A stretch of DNA of 64,000 nt from Taibaiella koreensis (lineage in GTDB: Bacteria > Bacteroidota > Bacteroidia > Chitinophagales > Chitinophagaceae), in assembly GCF_003545715.1 (NCBI RefSeq), contig NZ_QVNU01000005.1, positions 186,001 to 250,000 of the forward strand. Direction: 5' to 3'. The position numbers and the translations under genes are program-made. Shown piece by piece: positions 17,369-25,998 of this stretch. Each line of letters starts with the position of its first letter. Position 1 is the first letter of the stretch. The notes beneath the pieces are model-generated. The model was not told the DNA's origin. It saw nothing but the letters and a program-made list of their open reading frames with translations, and ran no database searches.

Positions 17369-19441
17369 TTACTTTTTTTTACTATTTCTTGTTTTTGGTG
17401 CTGCTGTTGCCTTGGGCGCAGCCGGCGTCTTCTTTTGCCTGCTGCTTTTGGCCTTGTTTTCCTTTACGGGCTTGTCGGGTACATAGCCAAAATCGATCTG
17501 CCGTTTTTCGAGGCTTGCCGCTGTTACTTGTATCTGCACCTTATCGCCGATACGGAACCGCCGGCCGGTATGAAGCCCCACCAGGGCGTAATCCGACTCC
17601 AGGAAGGTGAATTCATCCAGGTCGGCAAGGTCGGCGACAGAGACCAGGCCTTCGCATTTATGCGCCACCGTTTCGGCCCAGAAGCCGAAGGTAGATACGC
17701 CACTGATGACCGCATCGAAAACATCGCCGATAAACTGCTGCATATATTCCACCTGCTTGTACTTGTTGGCCGAACGCTCGGCTTCCATAGCCTTACGCTC
17801 CTGGTCGCTGCAATGACGGCATTTGGTTTCCATCTTTTTGTCCACCTTTACTTTTTCCTCGATGCATTGCTGTACGATGCGATGCACCATCACATCGGGA
17901 TAGCGGCGTATAGGCGATGTAAAGTGGCAATAGCTGTCAAAGCCCAGGCCGTAGTGGCCTATATTATCGGTCGTATAAATAGCTTTGGCCATGGTACGGA
18001 TGCCCAATTGCTCCAGCACATGCTGCTCCGGCTTTCCCTGCACATTGGCCAGCATTTCGTTGAAGGAGCGGGCAATCTTATCGGGGTCATTGAGGTTGAA
18101 CTTATAGCCGAAGCGGGAAGCAAAGGCGGCAAACACCGCGAGCTTGTCCTCGTTGGGCACATCATGCACACGATAAGGGAACGGTATGGGACTATTGTTT
18201 ACCGTTCTTTTTTCCACAAAGCCTGCCACCGTCTTATTGGCCAGCAGCATCAGCTCTTCGATCAGTTGGTTGGCCTCCTTGCTCTCCTTGATCTCGAGAC
18301 CAATAGGAACACCATTTTCATCGAGCTTAAACCGGACCTCCTGCGAGGAGAAATTGATCGCGCCCTTCTTAAAGCGCTCCGTACGCAGCTTCTGCGAGAT
18401 CTCATGCAGCAGCAATACTGCTTCGGCATGGTCTCCCTGCCCTGTTTCGATCACCTGTTGGGCTTCCTCGTAGGTAAAGCGGCGGTCGGAGTGGATCACC
18501 GTACGCCCGATCCAGTATTGCTTGATCTTGGCTTCTTTATTGATCTGGAAAATAGCAGAAAAAGTAAACTTATCCTCATGTGGCCTCAGCGAGCACAAAA
18601 CGTTGGATATATGCTCGGGCAGCATCGGCAGCACCCTGTCGGGCAGGTATACCGAAGTCGCCCTTTCGTATGCTTCCTTATCCAGCTCTGTATCGGGAGG
18701 CACATAGTAGCTCACATCGGCGATATGCACGCCTACTTCGTAATACCCGCCTTTAAGCGGCCGTATAGAGATGGCATCGTCAAAATCCTTGGCGTCTACA
18801 GGATCTATGGTGAAGGTGAGCACATCGCGGCAATCTTTCCGCTTTTTGATCTCGGCGCTATCCAGCACATCGGGAATGCGGGCGGCTTCTTCCAGGGCAT
18901 CATCCGAAAAGCGGAGCGGGAAACCGGCCTCGGTGAGGATACTTTTCATAGCGATCTCGTTCTCCCGTTCGTTGGTCAGCACCTCTACTACCTCTCCAAC
19001 GGGGTTCTTGGAGCCCGAGGGCCATTCCACCACCCGGGCAATGGCCCGTTCGCCGTTGCGGCCGCCATTGAGTGCCTGCAGCGGGATAAAGATGTCGGTG
19101 CGCACTTTCTGGTTATCGGGCAGCAGGAACGCAAATTTGTCGCTCACATCCAGCTTGCCTGTAAACTCGGTTTGTATTCTTTTCACCACCTCGGTGATCA
19201 CGCCTTCGGGCCGTCCTTTGCCCGATACATAGGTGATCCGCACTTTTACCTCATCCCCGTTAAAGGCGTTGAGCATATCGTCGGGTCGTACGAGCACGTC
19301 CTGCTCCTCTCCGGGCACAGCTACAAATCCCAATCCTGCCCGGGATATATCCAGCTTACCCACTACGATCTTGCCGCCCGCTTTTGCTTTTGCCTTCTGC
19401 TTCTTTGGTATATGTTGTTTATGATTCTTCTTATTTGACAT
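17369..19441 (-). CDS. rnr: Ribonuclease R
   Basis: 690 residues. A Lys-rich N terminus leads into an OB/cold-shock-like domain (GLGFVAVPGEEQDVLVRPDDM), then the RNB catalytic domain with the magnesium-binding cluster TIDPVDAKDFDDAI, DVSYYVPPDTELDKEAYERATSVYLPDRVLPMLP (described as a region) and HFTSPIRRYPDVMVHR. It ends with an S1 domain and a Lys/Ala-rich tail. RNase R degrades structured RNA 3' to 5' and takes part in RNA quality control. The protein is a little shorter than the E. coli enzyme because the N-terminal helix-turn-helix extension is missing, as is usual in this phylum. No clear promoter was found upstream. Confidence 0.95.
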   Translation of the reverse strand: MSNKKNHKQHIPKKQKAKAKAGGKIVVGKLDISRAGLGFVAVPGEEQDVLVRPDDMLNAFNGDEVKVRITYVSGKGRPEGVITEVVKRIQTEFTGKLDVSDKFAFLLPDNQKVRTDIFIPLQALNGGRNGERAIARVVEWPSGSKNPVGEVVEVLTNERENEIAMKSILTEAGFPLRFSDDALEEAARIPDVLDSAEIKKRKDCRDVLTFTIDPVDAKDFDDAISIRPLKGGYYEVGVHIADVSYYVPPDTELDKEAYERATSVYLPDRVLPMLPEHISNVLCSLRPHEDKFTFSAIFQINKEAKIKQYWIGRTVIHSDRRFTYEEAQQVIETGQGDHAEAVLLLHEISQKLRTERFKKGAINFSSQEVRFKLDENGVPIGLEIKESKEANQLIEELMLLANKTVAGFVEKRTVNNSPIPFPYRVHDVPNEDKLAVFAAFASRFGYKFNLNDPDKIARSFNEMLANVQGKPEQHVLEQLGIRTMAKAIYTTDNIGHYGLGFDSYCHFTSPIRRYPDVMVHRIVQQCIEEKVKVDKKMETKCRHCSDQERKAMEAERSANKYKQVEYMQQFIGDVFDAVISGVSTFGFWAETVAHKCEGLVSVADLADLDEFTFLESDYALVGLHTGRRFRIGDKVQIQVTAASLEKRQIDFGYVPDKPVKENKAKSSRQKKTPAAPKATAAPKTRNSKKK

Positions 19442-19613
19442 AGCTTTATATATTGAAAATGGCTCCCCGCTTGTATTCCGGGCACCTTAAAGTATAAAGG
19501 TACGCATTGACCGGTCAAAACAGGCGTAAACAACGGAATTAAATTGTGATGCATCCCCGGCGGCGCCATTGCTCCCCAGTGGATATGGCCCTCTATTTAT
19601 GGCCATATCTCCT

Positions 19614-19621
19614 TACATTTG
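19614..19621 (+). promoter_or_regulatory. -7 promoter element of carbonic anhydrase gene
   Basis: TACATTTG matches TAnnTTTG and lies 22 bp before the ATG at 19644. The same octamer occurs at the same distance before the gene at 53091. Its position supports the 19644 start over longer forms. Confidence 0.6.
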
Positions 19622-19643
19622 GCTATACTTTTATACACAGCCT

Positions 19644-20270
19644 ATGAACATAGAAACCGTTTTCCGGAACAACGAGCAATGGATCAGGGAAAAGCTGGAG
19701 GCCGACCCTGCCTATTTCGAGCACCTGGCACAGGGACAAACGCCCGAGCTGCTGTACATCGGCTGTTCCGACAGCCGGGTGACGGCAGAGGACATTATGG
19801 GCCTTCAGCCCGGCGAGGCCTTTGTGCACCGCAATATCGCCAACCTGGTCAACAATGTGGACCTGAGCGTGATGTCGGTATTGAACTATGCCGTACGCCA
19901 TCTTAAGGTGAACCATGTGGTCGTATGCGGACACTATAACTGCGGCGGTGTGAAGGCAGCGATGCAGCCCGCCGATATGGGTATTCTTAACCCCTGGCTG
20001 CGCAGTATACGGGATGTGTACCGCCTCCATAAGGATGAACTGAATGCCATTACCGATGAAGGCAAACGCTACGACCGGCTGGTCGAGCTCAATGTGCAGG
20101 AGCAGTGCGTAAACCTGATCAAGACTGCCGCCGTGCAGGAAGCCTATAAAGAAAGAGGGCTACGGGTGCATGGCTGGGTATTCGACATCCGTACCGGCAA
20201 GTTGATCGACCTGAAGATCGATTTCGATAAGATACTGAAGGATATTATGGAGATATACAGCCTGTATTAA
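19644..20270 (+). CDS. can: Beta-class carbonic anhydrase
   Basis: 208 residues from the ATG at 19644. The zinc ligands and dyad of the beta class are all present: C41, D43 and R45 in GCSDSR, and H97 and C100 in GHYNC. The flanking motifs HRNIANLV and the final WVFDIRTGKL are also typical. It interconverts carbon dioxide and bicarbonate in the cytoplasm, supplying bicarbonate for carboxylases. No bicarbonate transporter (SulP) gene is adjacent, unlike in many Bacteroidota. The gene is read from its own promoter and ends in a shared hairpin. Confidence 0.95.
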   Translation: MNIETVFRNNEQWIREKLEADPAYFEHLAQGQTPELLYIGCSDSRVTAEDIMGLQPGEAFVHRNIANLVNNVDLSVMSVLNYAVRHLKVNHVVVCGHYNCGGVKAAMQPADMGILNPWLRSIRDVYRLHKDELNAITDEGKRYDRLVELNVQEQCVNLIKTAAVQEAYKERGLRVHGWVFDIRTGKLIDLKIDFDKILKDIMEIYSLY

Positions 20271-20297
20271 GGCGCCTGAGAAGATAAAGCAAAAATG

Positions 20298-20322
20298 AAG
20301 AGGAGCGGTGATCGCTCCTCTT
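20298..20322. terminator. Bidirectional terminator between carbonic anhydrase and repeat peptide genes
   Basis: Stem AAGAGGAGCG (20298-20307) pairs with CGCTCCTCTT (20313-20322) around a 5-nt loop, with A's before and T's after. It lies 27 bp after the anhydrase stop and 19 bp beyond the end of the peptide gene on the other strand. Confidence 0.82.
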
Positions 20323-20341
20323 TTCATTGCCGCTTCATTGA

Positions 20342-20599
20342 TCAGCAATTAGGCGGGCTGGTCATGCACCCGGGCGCCAGGGTGGGCATAGGGCACTGGA
20401 AGTTAACGCTAACGGCCGGGCACCCGTTGCAGCTTGGCTTCAAGGTGGGCATGGGACATGTAAAATTAACGGTAACACCGGGACAAGCTTCACAGGAATC
20501 GCTGGCGCCGCCGCCTAGCATTTGTCCCTGCATGGGTAAGGCAAGGATGCGGGTCTTGTTCAGGTCAAGTTTTTTCAAGGCAATCTTTTGCTTTTTCAT
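20342..20599 (-). CDS. Cys-rich repeat peptide with RiPP-like leader (putative precursor peptide)
   Basis: 85 residues. The first 31 (MKKQKIALKKLDLNKTRIL...GGG) look like the leader of Bacteroidota ribosomal peptides of the 'class I lanthipeptide' type: a KKLxLNK-type motif, then a glycine run at 29-31 that could be a GG cleavage site. The rest is two tandem 21-residue units, residues 36-56 and 57-77, each of the form CxxCPxVxVNFxCPMPTLxPx, followed by a short tail CMTSPPNC. The eight Cys are evenly placed. No lanthionine synthetase, radical-SAM enzyme or peptidase-transporter gene lies next to it. The divergent neighbours are a sensor kinase and LytTR regulator. A secreted structural peptide is an alternative. 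Confidence 0.72.
   Translation of the reverse strand: MKKQKIALKKLDLNKTRILALPMQGQMLGGGASDSCEACPGVTVNFTCPMPTLKPSCNGCPAVSVNFQCPMPTLAPGCMTSPPNC
20369..20494 (-). repeat. Two tandem 63-bp coding repeats inside the peptide gene
   Basis: Units at 20432-20494 and 20369-20431 each encode 21 residues. They agree at the Cys, CP, VNF and CPMPTL positions and differ only at variable positions between them, so the peptide core arose by duplication and was kept in register. Confidence 0.9.
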
Positions 20600-20696
20600 A
20601 AACTGGTTTTAAGAGATGAACATAAAAAAGGGTATTATCTATCCCCTATATTGCTGTAAAGGAAATACGGATAAAGCGCGTAGCGGGTAAAGAGTA

Positions 20697-20748
20697 GGGA
20701 ACGGCCGCCTCTCTGTAAGCAACGGTCGTATTCAATAACCAACGGTTG
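20697..20748 (-). promoter_or_regulatory. Three LytTR-box-like direct repeats
   Basis: On the minus strand, ACCGTTGGT (20738-20746), ACCGTTGCT (20718-20726) and GCCGTTCCC (20697-20705) are direct repeats with spacing 20 and 21 bp. The first matches the published LytTR box consensus [TA][AC][CA]GTTN[AG][TG] at all nine positions, the second at eight, the third only in its core. They lie between the divergent peptide and kinase genes, oriented toward the peptide gene, whose ATG is 98 bp from the nearest repeat. The remaining 20600-20807 sequence shows no further gene. Confidence 0.6.
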
Positions 20749-20807
20749 CTATCGCAACACAATGATGCAGGAATGATGATATTCTCCCTGTAAGTATTTA
20801 TATTAGG

Positions 20808-23726
20808 TTGATCAAACGCCGGACAGGCATTGTTGTGAATACCTATACCCTTATCCTGCTGCTCCTGCCGGGGCTACTACAGGCGCAGACCTGGTCGTTC
20901 CGGCAGTATACTGCCGAGCAAGGCTTGCCCAGCACCGAGGTTTACGATATACTCCAGGACCGGAAAGGCTATATATGGGTTGCTACCGATCGTGGCGTAG
21001 CCCGATTCGACGGCTATTCTTTCGAGTCGTTCACTACCGCCGAAGGGCTTTCGAACAATGTTGTCTTCAGAATATGCGAGGGCCCCGATGGCAAGATATG
21101 GTTTGGCGAAATGCCCGGTACCCTATCCTATTTTGAGAACGGTAAGATATACCAGGCTCCGGAAAACAAGGCGATACTGAAACATATCCGGCATGCCAGC
21201 TTTCCCCTTTCTATATCAGCAGGGAAAGATTATGTGGATGTCGGCTATACAGGGAGCAGTGTGCTGCGGCTGCAGCAGGGAAAGATAAGGGAATTATACC
21301 CTGGCGATAGCCTTCAGGATGTGGTTGCCGTAAAGGATAACATAGTGTGCTTCGGAACTAAAAAGACCAGCGGACTTACACTGGTTGATTATAATCGCAG
21401 GTACGTTTTTTACCAAAAAGGCTGGTCTCACGGAGCCTACAGGATAGATGCGCTGAAGCGACGCAACGGCGACCTGATCGTAACGCTATCGGGCGTGGTG
21501 CGGATCTTCAATAAAAAAGGTCTGATACAGCAATATGTAACCAACGATATCGTCTCCTTCTCCGAAACCGCCGATTCCAGCTTGTACGCTATATCTCTTA
21601 AGGGCTTCTACCGGTACGCTCCCAACGAGCCTTTCCGTCCCGACAACCGTTATTGTCATTTAAGAGGCTATCGCGTCAACAAAGTCATCAGGGACAGGGA
21701 AGGTGGTATCTGGGTCTCTACACTCGACAAGGGGGTGCTTTATTGCGCGAACCCCGACTTCAGCGTTTACGATCTCAGGGATGATCCACCCGGGGAAAGC
21801 ACACTGGTATATGCGCTCTGCGGGGACTACAGGGGCAAGGTATTTGCCGGTCTCGAGAATGGATCGATCTATTGCATCACCGGAGGTAAACAACCGGTCC
21901 GCATCTTTTCTCCGGCACGCTCGTCGATTTACGGACACCTCTATTACGACACCGTACATCGTTATCTACTAACCGGCCGGACCGATCTTATCGATCCTGC
22001 CTACCGGCGAGAGGTCCGCTACCTGCCGGTCGCCACGGGCAATGGCGTCGTTGCCTACAGGAAGGGATACCTCTGCGGGTACTATGGTGCGCTATCCTAT
22101 TGTTACCCGGAAGGCGGGCAAGGAAAGTGGCATGATACGAAGCTGAGCCAAAAGGAGCCTCAGATACAATGTATGCTTCGCTTAACCGGGGATAGCATTT
22201 TTATCGGAACATTGAAAGGCTTGTGCTATTACAGTCAGGGCGTATTAAAGCCTGCACTTAACGGAACTACCTACGCAACAGAAAGGATCAATGATATCGA
22301 GTGTACCGGCGGACGTACATTAATCTTATCGACTATAGGGAAGGGTCTGCTGCTCTACGACCTTATTAGTGGAAGGCTGGAACGGATTGGCAAAAGCCGG
22401 GGACTTCCTTCCGATGTGATCAACGATGCCGCCCTCGCCCCTGACGGTGCGATATGGCTCGCAGGCAACAAAGGACTTTCCAGATTGAAGCGAAACGCGG
22501 CAGGAAAATACGACATCCTTAACTATACCACCGACGATGGCATACCGGCAGCAGATATCAAGCAGGTGCACGTTGACGGGAATACGGTCTACATGACCTC
22601 TCATTTGGGACTTACCAGGCTCGACAGGCGTAGCACAGTGATCGGCCATGATGCTGAAATGCTGCTTCGGGCGGTATATATCAACGACCGGGCAGTACCG
22701 CCACAGGCCTTGACCCGGCTTGGCGCCAGGGACAATAACCTCCGTATCTCTTACCTGTCCATTATTCCCAAAATGCAGGGCAAGGTATTGTACCGGTACC
22801 GCCTGAAAAATACCGATGGCAGTGGGAATTGGGTGTATGTGCGGGAGCCCCAGTTATCCCTTTCTTCCCTGAAACCGGGCAATTATCAGCTGATCATACA
22901 GGCATGCAACAGCTCTGGACAGTGGAGCAAGACACCCTTGCTATTGCCGGTACGCATTGCTGCGCCGTTCTGGAAAACAGGGTGGTTCATCGCCGGCTGC
23001 GTTGCCGTTGTGGCGCTCGCCATCATATTGCTCCAACAGGCCAGGATGAAGGGACTCCGGCGCAGGACCGCCAACGAAAAGCTCATGCTGGATTACCAGC
23101 AAAAGGCGCTCATGAACCAGATCAATCCGCACTTCCTGTTCAACTCCATGAACAGCATTCAGAAGTACATACTCAGGGAAGATAAAGAACGGGCCGTATC
23201 ATTCGTATCCAAGTTTGCCAAGCTTATGCGCCTGGGCCTGGAATACAGCCGGGAAACATTTATTTCCCTGCATCAGGAAATTGAATTGCTCCACATTTAT
23301 ATGCTGTTGGAGCAGGAACGCTTTGGGAAGAAAGTACAATACACAACAATAATACAACCCGGCCTGGAAACCCGCCATATGCTTGTCCCTCCCCTACTGA
23401 TACAACCTTTCCTGGAGAATGCGATACGGCACGGTATACTGCATAAGGAAGGCGGTGGTACGATCACACTCCGGCTGTACCGGAAAGAGCAGCTGTTGTT
23501 TTGTGAAGTAGAAGACGATGGCATTGGCCGGCAAAGAGCCGCTACACTTAGCCGGGAGCCGGCGCACCGCTCACTCGCCACGAACATTAATACGACACGC
23601 CTGCAATTGTTGGCACGATCGCTTGGCAGTCCCTATTATTTTGAGATAATGGACAAGTCGGATGAGCAAGGCAATGCCGCCGGCACTTTGGTAAGACTCA
23701 TAATACCCTTCAAAAATGACGATTGA
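20808..23726 (+). CDS. Two-component propeller sensor histidine kinase (LytS-like kinase domain)
   Basis: About 972 residues. There is no ATG start: TTG at 20808 (giving MIKRRTG... with a good signal peptide) and GTG at 20835 are the candidates. After the signal peptide come periplasmic propeller repeats of the Reg_prop type (GLPSTEVYDILQDRKGYIWVATDRG and several 'GLP.DVINDAALAPDGAIWLAG' units, residues about 30-620), a Y_Y_Y domain (about 635-715), one membrane segment (about 724-746) and a His_kinase domain with H775 in INPHFLFNS. A HATPase domain with FLENAIRHG and DDGIG follows. The kinase overlaps the downstream regulator gene by 11 bp. Propeller sensors of this sort usually control polysaccharide or surface functions in Bacteroidota; the ligand is unknown. 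Confidence 0.9.
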   Translation: MIKRRTGIVVNTYTLILLLLPGLLQAQTWSFRQYTAEQGLPSTEVYDILQDRKGYIWVATDRGVARFDGYSFESFTTAEGLSNNVVFRICEGPDGKIWFGEMPGTLSYFENGKIYQAPENKAILKHIRHASFPLSISAGKDYVDVGYTGSSVLRLQQGKIRELYPGDSLQDVVAVKDNIVCFGTKKTSGLTLVDYNRRYVFYQKGWSHGAYRIDALKRRNGDLIVTLSGVVRIFNKKGLIQQYVTNDIVSFSETADSSLYAISLKGFYRYAPNEPFRPDNRYCHLRGYRVNKVIRDREGGIWVSTLDKGVLYCANPDFSVYDLRDDPPGESTLVYALCGDYRGKVFAGLENGSIYCITGGKQPVRIFSPARSSIYGHLYYDTVHRYLLTGRTDLIDPAYRREVRYLPVATGNGVVAYRKGYLCGYYGALSYCYPEGGQGKWHDTKLSQKEPQIQCMLRLTGDSIFIGTLKGLCYYSQGVLKPALNGTTYATERINDIECTGGRTLILSTIGKGLLLYDLISGRLERIGKSRGLPSDVINDAALAPDGAIWLAGNKGLSRLKRNAAGKYDILNYTTDDGIPAADIKQVHVDGNTVYMTSHLGLTRLDRRSTVIGHDAEMLLRAVYINDRAVPPQALTRLGARDNNLRISYLSIIPKMQGKVLYRYRLKNTDGSGNWVYVREPQLSLSSLKPGNYQLIIQACNSSGQWSKTPLLLPVRIAAPFWKTGWFIAGCVAVVALAIILLQQARMKGLRRRTANEKLMLDYQQKALMNQINPHFLFNSMNSIQKYILREDKERAVSFVSKFAKLMRLGLEYSRETFISLHQEIELLHIYMLLEQERFGKKVQYTTIIQPGLETRHMLVPPLLIQPFLENAIRHGILHKEGGGTITLRLYRKEQLLFCEVEDDGIGRQRAATLSREPAHRSLATNINTTRLQLLARSLGSPYYFEIMDKSDEQGNAAGTLVRLIIPFKNDD

Positions 23727-24438
23727 TTGTATTCTTATCGACGACGAGCCTTCGGCCACCGAAGTGCTGGAGCGATTGCTGAAGCTGTATTGTCCCCGTT
23801 TCAGGGTGCTATGCAGCTGTTATACCTTGCTGGAAGGCCTCAGAGCGGTCAGGCGGCACAGGCCGGCCATAGCGTTCCTGGACATTGCCATGCCGGGCGG
23901 AAGCGGCATCGAACTGGCAAGCGAAATTGATCCGATGCAGACGAAAGTTATTTTTATCACGGCTTACCCCGACTATAGCCTCAACGCCTTTAAGGTAAAC
24001 GCATTTGACTACTTGCTGAAACCCGTAGACCCCGAAGACCTGCAGCATGCTATGGCCCGTTATCTGCAGCTGTATGACAATGAGCAGGCCGCTACTCCGC
24101 TCCGCCGCCGGCTGATAAAATTGAGTGACAAGGACAATACCTTGTTTGTAGAACCGGAAAAAATCATGTACGTAAAAGCGCAGGGCCGCTATTCACATAT
24201 TGTGCTCGCCGATCAGCGATCCTTTACCTTAACCCGTAACATAGGCGAACTGGAAGGTGATCTACCCGCCCGCACATTCCTGAGGCCTCATAAAAGCTAC
24301 CTGGTGAATGTAAGCTGTATCGATAAAATATCGCATAAGGACGGCGGGTTTCTTGTGCTCGCAAACGGTGTAGAAATCGAGATCGCCCGGCGCAAGCGGG
24401 TAGAGATCATCAGGCGCCTGAGCCAACCATATTCTTAA
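23716..24438 (+). CDS. LytTR-family response regulator
   Basis: 240 residues. The receiver domain (1-120) carries the acidic pocket ILIDDEPSA, the phosphoacceptor D56 in AFLDIAMPG, FITAYPD and the conserved Lys in LLKPVDPED. The C-terminal LytTR DNA-binding domain runs from about residue 140, with PEKIMYVKAQGRYSHIVL and FLRPHKSYLVNVSCI. Its start overlaps the kinase stop, so the pair is translationally coupled. LytTR-box-like repeats upstream of the kinase gene and of the divergent peptide gene are obvious candidate targets (inference). Confidence 0.94.
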   Translation: MTIDCILIDDEPSATEVLERLLKLYCPRFRVLCSCYTLLEGLRAVRRHRPAIAFLDIAMPGGSGIELASEIDPMQTKVIFITAYPDYSLNAFKVNAFDYLLKPVDPEDLQHAMARYLQLYDNEQAATPLRRRLIKLSDKDNTLFVEPEKIMYVKAQGRYSHIVLADQRSFTLTRNIGELEGDLPARTFLRPHKSYLVNVSCIDKISHKDGGFLVLANGVEIEIARRKRVEIIRRLSQPYS

Positions 24439-24457
24439 AGGCAGGCGCAAATAAAAA

Positions 24458-24489
24458 GAGCAGCTGGAAGGACTTTATTCCCGCTGCTC
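24458..24489 (-). terminator. Terminator after YitT-family gene
   Basis: On the minus strand GAGCAGC (24483-24489) pairs with GCTGCTC (24458-24464), with GGAA/TTCC pairing inside the loop, followed by TTTTTATTT. It ends the cyclase/HD/YitT unit and faces the LytTR gene, which stops at 24438. Confidence 0.72.
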
Positions 24490-24509
24490 CATTCATTACC
24501 GGCAATATC

Positions 24510-25388
24510 CTAATGCTTCACGATCTTCTTCAGGATACCGCCTGAGGCTTCCCTGATGGTATGGGTAAAGACGAAAGCTTTGGGATCGATATCCGCTACC
24601 AGGTTCTTCAGGCGGCGCACTTCCAGGCGGGTAATAATGGTGAAAACAATATCAACATCATTACTGAATTCAAAATTTTCTTTCATAAAGCCACGCTCAC
24701 CTTTGTAGATCGTAATTCCCCGGCCCATCGACATTACCAGCGCCTTCTTGATCTCCTCGCTCTCGGCCGATATAATGGTTACACCGGTATACGCTTCTAT
24801 CCCTTCGATCACATACTTGGTGGTCTGGCTGGCAACATAATAGGTCAGCATAGCATATAAGGCTACTTCAAAGCGCATATAGATACCTGCTATCAGGAAA
24901 ATGATGATATTCATCCCCAGTATAATTTCCGTAATACTGAAACTGCTTCGTCTCAGCGTGAACAGCGCCAGCACCTCGATACCATCTATCGCACCTCCCC
25001 CACGCATAGACAGGCCAATACCCAGGCCCAGGAAGAAACCGCCAAAAATAGCCACCAGCAGCTTGTCGTGCGTGATCTCGGGAAAGTGTACAAATTGAAG
25101 GCACAGCGCAATACCGATCACCGCCAGCGAGGTACGGATCGCAAAATGCTTGCCCACCTGCAATGCGCCCATAATAATAAAAGGAATATTGATCAGGATG
25201 AGCACAATACCTAAGGGCCAGTGAAACACTTCATGCAGGAGCAGCGAAGTACCGGTAAGACCGCCGTCGAGGAAGTGATTGGGCACCAGGAAGCTCTTAA
25301 GGCCCAAGCTGGCCGAAAGAATGCCGAGTATGAGATAGACCGTATCCTGTATGATGGAAGCCGGAGAAGAATGATGTACCTTATTCAT
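24510..25388 (-). CDS. YitT-family membrane protein (DUF161/DUF2179)
   Basis: 292 residues from the ATG at 25388; the open frame extends further upstream but runs through the HD gene and is not coding. Five or six membrane segments (LGILSASLGLKSFLVPN..., GIVLILINIPFIIMGAL...) carry the family motif LSMRGGGAIDGIEVLAL. They are followed by a cytoplasmic DUF2179 domain (TIISAESEEIKKALV...RGITIYKGERG...). The function of the family is not established; a transport or ligand-sensing role is suspected. The gene overlaps the HD-domain gene by 8 bp, so it is the last cistron of the cyclase unit. Confidence 0.85.
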   Translation of the reverse strand: MNKVHHSSPASIIQDTVYLILGILSASLGLKSFLVPNHFLDGGLTGTSLLLHEVFHWPLGIVLILINIPFIIMGALQVGKHFAIRTSLAVIGIALCLQFVHFPEITHDKLLVAIFGGFFLGLGIGLSMRGGGAIDGIEVLALFTLRRSSFSITEIILGMNIIIFLIAGIYMRFEVALYAMLTYYVASQTTKYVIEGIEAYTGVTIISAESEEIKKALVMSMGRGITIYKGERGFMKENFEFSNDVDIVFTIITRLEVRRLKNLVADIDPKAFVFTHTIREASGGILKKIVKH

Positions 25389-25965
25389 TATTGAGCTGCG
25401 CTTTAATATACTGCAGGTGTTCGTCCTTTTTGGCTTTCCGGTTGCGGATCGCCGTCTGGGTAAAGTAGTGATGATTTTCCAGGAACCGGATCTGCAGCCG
25501 GTTCCAGTCGTTCCTGTCATTGACAATACCATACATCGCCAGCTCGTCGTAGAGGCGGTTGCCGATCGTAAAGAAATCGTCGCGACCCAGGTAATCCAGG
25601 TCGGCATCGGCCAGTATCTCCTCCAGCAGGTTATGCGGCGTTTGCGGGATACGGGTGGCCATGATCATACCTTCGATTTTGGTGATCTGGTCCTGCGTAT
25701 AGCCAAAATCCGGGAGGTGCTGGCGTGCGATCTCACAGGATTTTTTCTCGTGTTCGGCAGCGCCAAACAGGAAGCCCGAATCATGGAACAGGGCTGCTGT
25801 CATCAGCAGTGTAAGGTCTTCACCTGTAATACCCTCCTGCCCGGCAATGGCTTCCGTGGCCTGGCACACGTCTTTCACATGCCCTACGCTATGGTAGGAA
25901 AGATGCTGCGGCAGCTCATGCGCCAGCTTGTCCAGGATAAATGTTTTTACTTTTTCGTATTGCAT
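25381..25965 (-). CDS. HD-domain phosphohydrolase
   Basis: 194 residues from the ATG at 25965; a TTG at 25980 is an alternative in the frame. The metal-binding set of the HD superfamily is visible: H in YHSVGHVKDV, the HD pair in LFHDSGFLF, and a distal Asp in LADADLDYLG. There is no signal peptide or membrane segment, so it is cytoplasmic. HD enzymes hydrolyse phosphate esters, including cyclic nucleotides in the phosphodiesterase branch. Because it follows four adenylate cyclase genes by 33 bp on the same strand, a role in breaking down cAMP is a reasonable hypothesis, but sequence alone does not fix the substrate. Confidence 0.82.
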   Translation of the reverse strand: MQYEKVKTFILDKLAHELPQHLSYHSVGHVKDVCQATEAIAGQEGITGEDLTLLMTAALFHDSGFLFGAAEHEKKSCEIARQHLPDFGYTQDQITKIEGMIMATRIPQTPHNLLEEILADADLDYLGRDDFFTIGNRLYDELAMYGIVNDRNDWNRLQIRFLENHHYFTQTAIRNRKAKKDEHLQYIKAQLNNE

Positions 25966-25998
25966 AGTTTTAGCCTTCAATTAATACGGTGCGTAAAA

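Noticed and set aside
17435-19438. 667-codon open frame on the plus strand opposite RNase R
   Set aside because: It is the antisense shadow of rnr, which has full domains and catalytic motifs. The antisense product has no signal, domain or promoter.
20342-20599. Repeat peptide as a chance open frame
   Set aside because: The in-register 21-residue duplication with conserved Cys, the leader-like N terminus and a terminator at the right place argue for a real gene.
25389-25607. Upstream extension of the YitT-family frame
   Set aside because: It runs antiparallel in meaning to the HD-domain gene on the same strand in another frame, and the product would lose the natural membrane-protein start at 25388.
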